In this document: positions 24,664 to 32,052 of the stretch, piece by piece
Layout of the letters: each line of letters opens with the position of its first letter
Numbering within the stretch: the first letter of the stretch is position 1
NCBI GenBank assembly: GCA_002335115.1
Contig: DDCR01000012.1
Span: 8,060 to 41,316, forward strand
Origin: Oceanospirillaceae bacterium UBA2001
GTDB taxonomy: Bacteria; Pseudomonadota; Gammaproteobacteria; Pseudomonadales; Balneatricaceae
Direction of reading: 5' to 3'
DNA: 33,257 nt
Made by a program: the position numbers and the translations under genes
The notes under the pieces: model-generated
Told to the model about the DNA's origin: nothing
What the model saw: the letters and a program-made list of their open reading frames with translations, nothing else
Databases searched by the model: none

Positions 24664-25758
24664 TCAGTAAATCGCAAGCTCAGTATTTCGGTCAAACACA
24701 TAAATATCCGATGGTTTGACCGAGAATTTGATGTTGTCTCCCACTTTAAAAGAAGGCTGAGAATTAACCTCAACCAACACTCTGACACCATTGGCTTCAG
24801 CAATCAGTAGAGACTGTGATCCTGTGTATTCACACACTTTTATTAGCAGTGTTAATGTGTGTTCACTGGTTTCATCCGCTGCGACTACTGGCAACAGTGC
24901 CGACGGACGAATGCCTATGGTGACCTCACCAGAAGATGGCAGCTGGTGTTTATTGTGGAGATCTTTGACGGGTAAGCTAAAACAAGCAGTATGCGCTAAC
25001 AACTTATCATTTTCTTCAACCAGTGTGGCGTCCATGAAATTCATCGGTGGCATACCCATAAACCCGGCAACAAATTTATTGGCGGGAGTTTCAAAGAGTT
25101 CTTGGGGCGTGCCATGTTGCTGAATGCTCCCCTCTCGCATCACTACAATCCGATCACCTAAAGTCATGGCCTCAACCTGATCATGAGTGACATAGATAAT
25201 ATTTTTTTCAATCTTATCGCGTATTATGGCTAATTCAGTTCTCATCTGTACGCGTAATTTGGCATCTAGATTTGATAAAGGCTCATCCATTAACAGACTA
25301 GATGCGTCTCTCACCAATGCACGACCCATGGCAACGCGCTGCCTCTGCCCACCTGATAACTGACCTGGTTTTCTGTGTAATAGTGTTTCTAGACCTAACA
25401 TGGCAGCTACATTATTAATCCGTTGACTAATTTCGGCCTTTGGGTATTTGGCTAATCGTAGGGCAAAAGACATGTTTTTTGCAACATTCATGTGGGGATA
25501 GAGAGCATAGTCTTGGAACACCATAGCCACATCACGTTCAATAGGTTCAAGCTGAGAGATGTCTTTACCATTCATTAAAATTTGGCCCGAAGTCACCGTT
25601 TCTAAGCCTGCCAACATTCTCAGTATAGTGGATTTACCACAACCAGACGGTCCTACAAAAACAGTGAACTCATGGTCTTCCATAACAAGATCAATGCCAT
25701 GGATGATTTCGGCAGAGCCATATGCTTTTCTAAGATTTTTAAAGGTAATTACCGGCAT
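24664..25758 (-). CDS. ABC sugar transporter ATPase, MalK/UgpC/MsmK type
   Basis: Cytoplasmic ATPase that powers the importer. Of its 364 residues, the N-terminal nucleotide-binding domain shows Walker A GPSGCGKST (36-44), the Q-loop at Q82 (FQDYALYPHM), signature LSGGQ (134-138), Walker B LLMDE (155-159) and H192 of the switch loop. A C-terminal TOBE/regulatory domain (GIRPSALLPVV..., SVKPSDIYVFD) follows, as in MalK and UgpC. It is the first gene of the operon here; the order ATPase, binding protein, permease, permease, gnd is less usual than having the binding protein first. Confidence 0.95.
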   Translation of the reverse strand: MPVITFKNLRKAYGSAEIIHGIDLVMEDHEFTVFVGPSGCGKSTILRMLAGLETVTSGQILMNGKDISQLEPIERDVAMVFQDYALYPHMNVAKNMSFALRLAKYPKAEISQRINNVAAMLGLETLLHRKPGQLSGGQRQRVAMGRALVRDASSLLMDEPLSNLDAKLRVQMRTELAIIRDKIEKNIIYVTHDQVEAMTLGDRIVVMREGSIQQHGTPQELFETPANKFVAGFMGMPPMNFMDATLVEENDKLLAHTACFSLPVKDLHNKHQLPSSGEVTIGIRPSALLPVVAADETSEHTLTLLIKVCEYTGSQSLLIAEANGVRVLVEVNSQPSFKVGDNIKFSVKPSDIYVFDRNTELAIY

Positions 25759-25852
25759 GCATTTTTGCTCATTGTCATTTAGCCGAGTGCGACATGTTTA
25801 AGCGAGTGAAATAGGTTGACTTATCAATGCTTTGAGCTAATGTTAAAGCTTT

Positions 25853-25881
25853 ACTATAAAATTAACACGTTAAAATTTCAA
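25853..25881 (-). promoter_or_regulatory. Probable promoter of the ABC-gnd operon with palindrome in the spacer
   Basis: On the minus strand -35 TTGAAA (25876-25881) and -10 TATAGT (25853-25858) are separated by exactly 17 bases. Inside that spacer lies TTAACGTGTTAA (25862-25873), symmetric except for its two central bases. A repressor bound there would block RNA polymerase. No regulator gene for this operon is visible next to it. Another inverted repeat, GTCAAA-N13-TTTGAC, lies further upstream at 25906-25930. Confidence 0.6.
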
Positions 25882-25948
25882 AAATTATGATTTAAATTTT
25901 TAATGGTCAAATTAAGTAAAGTATTTTGACATTACACTTAAGAGTCAG

Positions 25949-26851
25949 CTACTTTGGAATAATTTGTTCATTATTTAACGCCACCCAAGCCAAAATTCCA
26001 GCTTGGTCTAGTCCGCCAAGATCAGCGTCAACCATCCCTTGCCATTGGCTTAGACAGGCTTGGTTAAGGGGCAAATTAAGTGCACAGTTTTGGGCCAAGT
26101 CGGCTGCTTGCTGCAGATCTTTCAGCTGAGTAGTGGCTCGAGCGCCAGGGGTGAATGCCTTGTCGACCATCCGCTGGCCATGCAGCTGTAAAATTTTGCT
26201 ATCGGCAAACCCACCCCCTAAAGCAGCTCTGACTTTGGCTGGATCAGCCCCATTTTTTTTGGCTAAGAATAATGCTTCCGCCACGATATTGAGGGTGGCT
26301 CCAACAATCATTTGATTGGCTGTTTTGGCTAATTGACCACAACCGTTACCTCCTACATGGGTGGTTTGTTTGGCCATGGCATTAAACAAAGGTTGGGCTC
26401 GTTCAAGTTGAGCTGGGTGGCCACCTGCCATAATCGATAGGGTACCTTGCTGCGCACCTATTTGGCCACCCGATACAGGCGCGTCTAAAAAGTGTGCGCC
26501 TTGCACTTGGGCTTGCTTGGCAAGGGTTTGGGTGAGATCAAAGCGGCTAGTGCCCATGTCAATAACCAAGCATCCGGGGTCAATATGACTGAGTAAACCC
26601 TGCGCACCGAGCATGACGTCTTCTAGGGCTGTGGAATCGGTCACACACACAATAATAATATTGTTTTTGACTATTTTTGCTAACTCTACTGGGGTTTGAG
26701 CGTAGGTTGCGCCAAGGGCGATCAATGGCTCTGCTTTGCTTGCGGTGCGGCTATGAATGCACAGTGAATAACCTGCTTTTATTAACTGTTTAGCCATGGC
26801 GTGACCCATTAAACCAAGGCCGATGAAACCTACAGATGGGATGGTGTTCAT
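25949..26851 (-). CDS. NAD(P)-dependent beta-hydroxyacid dehydrogenase, tartronate semialdehyde reductase-like
   Basis: Member of the 3-hydroxyisobutyrate / 6PGDH-like dehydrogenase family, nearest by eye to GarR/GlxR (tartronate semialdehyde to D-glycerate). The 300-residue form from ATG 26851 begins MNTIPSVGFIGLGLMGHAMAK with the nucleotide-binding GLGLMG (11-16). The substrate-binding DAPVSGG is at 123-129 and the catalytic lysine K176 lies in KTANQM. A longer in-frame reading to 26929 would overlap the divergent isomerase and is not supported. Its divergent partner is a hydroxypyruvate-isomerase-like gene, 55 bases away, which fits glyoxylate/C3 acid metabolism. L-threonate dehydrogenase (LtnD) paired with OtnI is an alternative. 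Confidence 0.85.
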   Translation of the reverse strand: MNTIPSVGFIGLGLMGHAMAKQLIKAGYSLCIHSRTASKAEPLIALGATYAQTPVELAKIVKNNIIIVCVTDSTALEDVMLGAQGLLSHIDPGCLVIDMGTSRFDLTQTLAKQAQVQGAHFLDAPVSGGQIGAQQGTLSIMAGGHPAQLERAQPLFNAMAKQTTHVGGNGCGQLAKTANQMIVGATLNIVAEALFLAKKNGADPAKVRAALGGGFADSKILQLHGQRMVDKAFTPGARATTQLKDLQQAADLAQNCALNLPLNQACLSQWQGMVDADLGGLDQAGILAWVALNNEQIIPK

Positions 26852-26906
26852 GATAAGCTGCCCGAATATGTGAACTGAAGTTAGACCTAATACGGCCATT
26901 ATCCCT

Positions 26907-27695
26907 ATGCTTAAGCTTTGTGCCAACATTTCTATGTTATTTAATGAATTGCCATTTTTACAACGCTATCAAGCTGCAGCTGATAGTGGCTTTGTGGCAG
27001 TGGAATGTTTATTCCCTTATGAGGTTAGCGTAGATCAACTCGCCATTGCGATGGGCAACAGTGGTATGCCTCAAGTGTTGATCAATACCGCCCCTGGCAA
27101 TTGGCAGCTTGGCGATCGAGGCATGGCTTGTGATGTTAGCCGAATAAAGGAGTTCCAAAAATCTGTTAACCAAGCGTTGGTCTATGCCACAGCCATGGGA
27201 CAGCCCTTAGTTCATGTCATGGCAGGCTTAATTCCACAAGGGGTCACTCTTGCAGCCGCTGAGCAAGTTTATATAGACAACCTGCGCTGGGCTGCATCAC
27301 AAGCCTCACAGGTGGGAGTTCGTTTGACCATAGAAGCCATTAACCCCATCGATATGCCCCACTATTTGATATCAAATCAAGCGCAAGCCCTGCGTTTACT
27401 GACACTGATTAATGTCAGTAATCTTGGTCTCCAGTTTGATTTTTTCCATTGTCAAAAACATGAAGGTAATGCGCTGCAGCAGTTTAAAGCACTGCTGCCG
27501 TATATATTCCACGTGCAGATAGCGGGGGTGCCTGATCGCCATGAACCTAACACGGGTCTACTCAACTATGATCTTGTGTTTGACACGTTAAATGGTTCTT
27601 CCTATACAGGTTATGTCGGCTGTGAGTATCGACCTAAAACCGATACCCTTGGGGGGCTTGGTTGGATGTCCAATTATCTGACTAAAAATCTTTGA
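26907..27695 (+). CDS. hyi: Hydroxypyruvate isomerase-family protein (Hyi/OtnI)
   Basis: TIM-barrel sugar isomerase, 262 residues. KLCANISMLFNELPFLQRY matches the family start, and the two glutamates E143 (TIEAINPID) and E240 (GCEYRP) match the catalytic positions of E. coli Hyi, with D178 and H181 as likely metal ligands. Expected reaction: hydroxypyruvate to tartronate semialdehyde, the substrate of the adjacent reductase. 2-oxo-tetronate isomerase (OtnI) shares this fold and context, so substrate is uncertain. There is no clear ribosome-binding site. Its 3' end overlaps the convergent Lrp-type gene by 14 bases. Confidence 0.85.
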   Translation: MLKLCANISMLFNELPFLQRYQAAADSGFVAVECLFPYEVSVDQLAIAMGNSGMPQVLINTAPGNWQLGDRGMACDVSRIKEFQKSVNQALVYATAMGQPLVHVMAGLIPQGVTLAAAEQVYIDNLRWAASQASQVGVRLTIEAINPIDMPHYLISNQAQALRLLTLINVSNLGLQFDFFHCQKHEGNALQQFKALLPYIFHVQIAGVPDRHEPNTGLLNYDLVFDTLNGSSYTGYVGCEYRPKTDTLGGLGWMSNYLTKNL

Positions 27696-28128
27696 CACTT
27701 TCCATGACCACAAAGGTACTGGTTTGCACCACATGAGGGAGGGTGGATATTTTTTCACCCAAAACGGCCCGATAGTTGGCCATATCCTTAGTCCTAACCT
27801 TTAGTAAATAATCAAAGCTAGCGGCGATCATGTGGCACTGCTCTATGTCTGCAATAGTGCCCACGGCAGCGTTAAAAGCGGCCAGTGCTTTACTGCTGGT
27901 GGATGCTAAAGTGACTTGCACAAACGCGACGTGATCCAAGCCGAGTTTGGTCTTATTGACTAAGGCGACAAAACCCGTGATATAGCCCTGATCTTGCAAG
28001 CGCTTAAGGCGAATTTGACAGGGTGTGTTAGACAATCCAACGGTTTGGGCTAAGGCTGTATTTGTCATACGGCCATCTTTTTGCAGGGCAGCGATGATCG
28101 CTCGGTCGTGGCGGTCTAAGGTGTACAT
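27682..28128 (-). CDS. Lrp/AsnC family transcriptional regulator, probable putA regulator
   Basis: 148-residue amino-acid-responsive regulator. The N-terminal winged helix-turn-helix reads LDRHDRAIIAALQKDGRMTNTALAQTVGLSNTPCQIRLKRLQDQGYITGF. The C-terminal RAM effector domain follows with EQCHMIAASFDYLLKVRTKDMANYRAVLGEKISTLPHV. AAAGG precedes the ATG. It is divergent from putA across a very AT-rich 236-base spacer. Lrp-type regulators (PutR, PruR) control putA in bacteria whose PutA has no DNA-binding domain, as here, so proline-responsive activation of putA is the likely job. This role is inferred from context. Confidence 0.9.
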   Translation of the reverse strand: MYTLDRHDRAIIAALQKDGRMTNTALAQTVGLSNTPCQIRLKRLQDQGYITGFVALVNKTKLGLDHVAFVQVTLASTSSKALAAFNAAVGTIADIEQCHMIAASFDYLLKVRTKDMANYRAVLGEKISTLPHVVQTSTFVVMESVKDF

Positions 28129-28364
28129 GGGATTGCCTTTTAGGGTGAGATCGCTTGATTGACTAAGATGAGTTACAACAGCAATCGTTTTATTATATAT
28201 TTCACTACATATTAATCAATATACTATATATATTATCTTTATTTGTATGCATTTATAGTTTTTTATTATTGTAAATATATTAATTATAGGGAATATGTCT
28301 TTTAATATAGGCCTAAAATGGACCATTGAACTCAACTATGTCTTAACTATGTCTTCACTACCCC
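28129..28364. promoter_or_regulatory. AT-rich divergent control region between the Lrp-type gene and putA
   Basis: From about 28185 to 28310 the sequence is almost entirely A and T, with many TATA-like words, in contrast to the flanking genes. This composition suits bending DNA wrapped by an Lrp-type octamer and gives too many -10-like hexamers to pick one promoter. The spacer ends in an 11-bp tandem repeat next to the putA start. Confidence 0.6.
28334..28355. repeat. Perfect 11-bp tandem repeat before putA
   Basis: AACTATGTCTT occurs twice head to tail, ending nine bases before the putA ATG. The period is about one helical turn. Each copy contains an out-of-frame ATG. It occupies the place where a ribosome-binding site would be expected, and none is visible. 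Its role is unknown. Confidence 0.9.
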
Positions 28365-31300
28365 ATGACTGAATCCCTCTTTTCATTGACCCACCAAGAT
28401 CCATTAACAATCCTTCGCGTAAAGTTGCGCAGCGCCTACATAGCCGATGAGCAAGTGTGTATGGACGCCTTATTGAAAAGTTTAGACCTAAGCCTAGATA
28501 AGCGGACTCAAATGTCAGCACAAGCTGCGAGTTTGGTGCGTCATGTACGCAACCACTCTAGTCCCACTATGATGGAAAAATTTCTGGGTGAGTATGGCTT
28601 AAGTACCAAGGAAGGTGTGGCGCTGATGTGCATGGCAGAAGCTTTATTGCGAGTGCCCGATAAAGCAACAATTGATGCCTTAATCGAAGATAAGGTGCAG
28701 GCAGGGGACTGGTCCAGCCACCTTGGACATTCAAACTCATCCCTGATCAATTCGTCTACTTGGGCATTGCTTGTCACTGGTAAATTGCTTGCACCTGTGG
28801 ATGCCGAAAAAGTGGGCTCCGCCATGCGTGGCCTTGTGAAGCGGGTCGGTGAGCCTGTGGTGCGCATGGCTGTAGCCCAAGCCATGAAAGAACTGGGGTC
28901 TCAGTTTGTATTAGGCCGCACCATGAAAGAAGCCACCTGGCGGGCAAAAAAGCTGACGGCTCAAGGCTACACTCATTCTTACGATATGTTGGGTGAAGCG
29001 GCGCGCACTGCTGAAGATGCAGACCGCTATTTTGAGTCCTATAGTGCGGCTATTGTAGACCTCATTCCCCATTGTAATAATGATGACATTCGCAATAATC
29101 CGGGTATTTCAGTGAAATTATCTGCCCTACATCCACGTTATGAATGGAGTCAGCGTGAGCGGGTATTAACAGAGCTAGTGCCCAAGGTATTGGCGTTAGC
29201 GTTGCAAGCTAAGGCAGCCAATATGGGCTTCAATATTGATGCTGAAGAGGCTGATCGTTTAGATATTTCATTGGATGTTATTGCGGCCGTATTAGCTGCA
29301 CCAGAACTGTCAGGTTGGCATGGTTTTGGCGTGGTGGTGCAAGCTTTCAGTAAACGCGCTCCTTGGGTGCTGGATTGGCTCTATGAGTTGGCTAGAAGCT
29401 TAGATCGAAAGATTATGGTGCGCTTAGTTAAAGGTGCTTATTGGGATGCAGAAATCAAACGTGCTCAAGTCATTGGGTTGACAGATTTCCCTGTGTTTAC
29501 CCGCAAAGCTAATACGGATGTATCTTATTTAGCCTGTGCAAAAAAAATGCTCGCTATGAATGATCTTATCTATGCACAATTTGCGACCCACAATGCCCAC
29601 TCTGTTGCGGCTATTTTGCAACTTGCAGGCGACAAACATGCCTATGAGTTTCAGCGTTTGCATGGCATGGGAGAATCTCTGCATGCCAGTGTGATGGCTC
29701 AAGGTGGTATCCGTTGCCGAGTTTATGCGCCTGTGGGTGCGCACCAAGATTTATTAGCCTACTTGGTTAGGCGCTTATTAGAAAATGGTGCTAATTCTTC
29801 CTTTGTACACCAACTAGTCAATCCAGAGATTGCCCCAGAAACGATTGCTCAAGACCCAATCAATGTTGTTTTAGAGCGTTTAGAACAAGGGCTAAGTTGC
29901 CGCAGTCATGCCATTGTGCAGCCGCAAGATCTATTTGCACAAAATCTTGCGAGTCATAGGAAGAACGCCAAGGGCTGGGATATAACCGATGCCCCTACCA
30001 TTGCCTTAATGCAATCAGCACGCGAGCATCTAAACCCAAGCTATTGGCAAGCGCAGCCGCTTGTGGCTCGTTTTGAAGGCACATTAGAAGCTCCTCACTG
30101 GGTCATTAATCCAGCGGTAGGCGGTGAGCGGGTGGGTCAAGTCCACATGAGCTCAAAAGAGCAGGTAGAAGCAGCGTTGCAAGTGGCGCCCCTAGGGCAA
30201 GCAGAATGGCTCGCCATGCCCCTAGCAGAGCGGGTGGCGTGTTTTGAGAAAGCTGCAGACTTGTACGAGGATAATGCCACAGAGTTATTTGCTATTTTAG
30301 CTAAGGAAGCCGGTAAGACCTGGCTGGATGCAGTGGGTGAATTGCGTGAAGCGGTTGATTTTGCAAGATTTTATGCCCAAGAAATGGCATCAGGGCCTCA
30401 GGTTCAAGGTCGCGGTGTGATCACTTGTATCTCACCTTGGAATTTCCCTCTAGCTATTTTTAGCGGTCAAATTTTTGCCGCACTGGCAGGTGGTAATGCT
30501 ATTTTAGCAAAACCTGCAGGCCAAACTAATCTAGTGGCCTATAAGGCGGTACAGCTAATGCATGCAGCCGGTATTCCTGCTGCTGCGGTTCAGTTTTTAC
30601 CTGGAGGCCCCCACGAAGTCGGTGTGCCTATTACCAGTGATGCAAGGGTCAATGGGGTGTGTTTTACGGGCTCTACGGCCACAGCACAGCACATCAACAC
30701 GGCCATGGCGACTAACTTAGCCGCAGATGCGGTGTTGATCGCTGAGACAGGTGGTCTTAATGCCATGGTAGTGGACTCTACAGCCTTACCAGAACAAGTT
30801 GTGCGCGATGTGTTGGCTTCGGCGTTTCAAAGTGCTGGGCAACGTTGTTCGGCCCTGCGTATGTTGTACCTGCAAGAGGATATCGCTGACAAGGTTTTGC
30901 AGATGCTTTATGGGGCTATGGATGAACTCACCTTGGGCAACCCATGGCATTTACATACCGATGTAGGACCTGTAATTGATGCCCCAGCGAAAACTAAGAT
31001 CGAGCAATATATTCTGCAACATAGCGTCGCAGGTCGCCTGCTCAAGCACCTCTCAGCGCCGACAAACGGTTTGTTTGTGGGCCCAGCTGTGATCAAGCTG
31101 AACGGTATCGAGGATCTTAAAGAGGAAGTTTTTGGTCCTGTTTTGCATGTGGCAACCTTTGCGGCGAAAGACTTAGATCAGGTTGTTAAAAGCATTAATG
31201 CTCAAGGTTATGGCCTAACCTTTGGTGTGCATACACGAGTTGACGCACGGGTAGAGCAACTTATAAAAGGCGTGCATGCAGGCAATACCTATGTCAATCG

Positions 31301-32021
31301 TAACCAAATTGGCGCCGTTGTTGGAAGTCAGCCGTTTGGGGGTGAAGGATTGTCAGGCACGGGCCCCAAAGCTGGTGGTCCACAATATGTCCAGCGTTTG
31401 CGCAAGCCTTTCAGAGTTAAGGCATGTGCTCCATCTGGCCATCTAGTCAGTCTAGATCAGGTGCAAAAAGCCATCGATTCGCTGCCGAGTAAAGGGCTTC
31501 TTGAGTGGCAAAAATGCAGTAATAGAGTGTCTGAGTTAACCCAAATTTTTGGATCACAAGCAAACCAATTAAAAGACTTATGCCGCAATCCAGTGCTGCT
31601 GCCGGGCCCAACTGGAGAATTAAACCAACTCAGTACCGTGGCTCGGGGTGTGGTTTTGTGTTTGGGGCCAAATAGACACTCTGCCTTACTGCAAGCACAA
31701 ACAGCCTTAGCTCAAGGCAATGGTGTGGTCATGGTGGCTAATGATCTTAATCTACCTAAATGTGACTTACCCCTGGTGGTTATTCAAGGGCAGCTAGCCG
31801 CTACTGACATTGTAGCTTTGTCAGGCTATCATGCCGTAACTGCGAACAGTGACGCTGGTTATCAGAGGCAATTAAGGCAAGCCTTAGCTAAAAAAGTAGG
31901 GCCTTTACTGCCATTGATTAGCGAAACCGCAGACCCACAGCGATACACCATGGAACGCCATTTGTGTATTGATACAACTGCTGCAGGAGGCAATGCGAGC
32001 CTAATTGCAGCGGGGGAATAA
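28365..32021 (+). CDS. putA: Bifunctional proline dehydrogenase / glutamate-semialdehyde dehydrogenase PutA (type B)
   Basis: Oxidises proline to glutamate with two channelled active sites: FAD-dependent proline dehydrogenase passing electrons to quinone, then NAD-dependent aldehyde dehydrogenase. The 1218 residues show helical N-terminal arm sequence; a PRODH barrel with VRLVKGAYWDAEIK (about 352-365), FATHNAHS (about 405) and RRLLENGANSSF (about 470); an ALDH domain with E794 (AETGG) and catalytic C828 (AGQRCSAL); and a C-terminal ALDH-like domain ending in the flap GGNASLIAAGE. The N-terminal ribbon-helix-helix DNA-binding domain of E. coli PutA is absent, which makes this type B. The start at 28365 agrees with the absence of upstream in-frame homology, but lacks a clear ribosome-binding site. 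Confidence 0.97.
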   Translation: MTESLFSLTHQDPLTILRVKLRSAYIADEQVCMDALLKSLDLSLDKRTQMSAQAASLVRHVRNHSSPTMMEKFLGEYGLSTKEGVALMCMAEALLRVPDKATIDALIEDKVQAGDWSSHLGHSNSSLINSSTWALLVTGKLLAPVDAEKVGSAMRGLVKRVGEPVVRMAVAQAMKELGSQFVLGRTMKEATWRAKKLTAQGYTHSYDMLGEAARTAEDADRYFESYSAAIVDLIPHCNNDDIRNNPGISVKLSALHPRYEWSQRERVLTELVPKVLALALQAKAANMGFNIDAEEADRLDISLDVIAAVLAAPELSGWHGFGVVVQAFSKRAPWVLDWLYELARSLDRKIMVRLVKGAYWDAEIKRAQVIGLTDFPVFTRKANTDVSYLACAKKMLAMNDLIYAQFATHNAHSVAAILQLAGDKHAYEFQRLHGMGESLHASVMAQGGIRCRVYAPVGAHQDLLAYLVRRLLENGANSSFVHQLVNPEIAPETIAQDPINVVLERLEQGLSCRSHAIVQPQDLFAQNLASHRKNAKGWDITDAPTIALMQSAREHLNPSYWQAQPLVARFEGTLEAPHWVINPAVGGERVGQVHMSSKEQVEAALQVAPLGQAEWLAMPLAERVACFEKAADLYEDNATELFAILAKEAGKTWLDAVGELREAVDFARFYAQEMASGPQVQGRGVITCISPWNFPLAIFSGQIFAALAGGNAILAKPAGQTNLVAYKAVQLMHAAGIPAAAVQFLPGGPHEVGVPITSDARVNGVCFTGSTATAQHINTAMATNLAADAVLIAETGGLNAMVVDSTALPEQVVRDVLASAFQSAGQRCSALRMLYLQEDIADKVLQMLYGAMDELTLGNPWHLHTDVGPVIDAPAKTKIEQYILQHSVAGRLLKHLSAPTNGLFVGPAVIKLNGIEDLKEEVFGPVLHVATFAAKDLDQVVKSINAQGYGLTFGVHTRVDARVEQLIKGVHAGNTYVNRNQIGAVVGSQPFGGEGLSGTGPKAGGPQYVQRLRKPFRVKACAPSGHLVSLDQVQKAIDSLPSKGLLEWQKCSNRVSELTQIFGSQANQLKDLCRNPVLLPGPTGELNQLSTVARGVVLCLGPNRHSALLQAQTALAQGNGVVMVANDLNLPKCDLPLVVIQGQLAATDIVALSGYHAVTANSDAGYQRQLRQALAKKVGPLLPLISETADPQRYTMERHLCIDTTAAGGNASLIAAGE

Positions 32022-32052
32022 TTTTTTAACTCGCTGCTTGAGATTTTAAAAC

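Noticed and set aside
26852..26929. 26-residue N-terminal extension of the reductase gene
   Set aside because: It precedes the conserved GFIGLGLMG start region, has no family match and would overlap the divergent isomerase gene.
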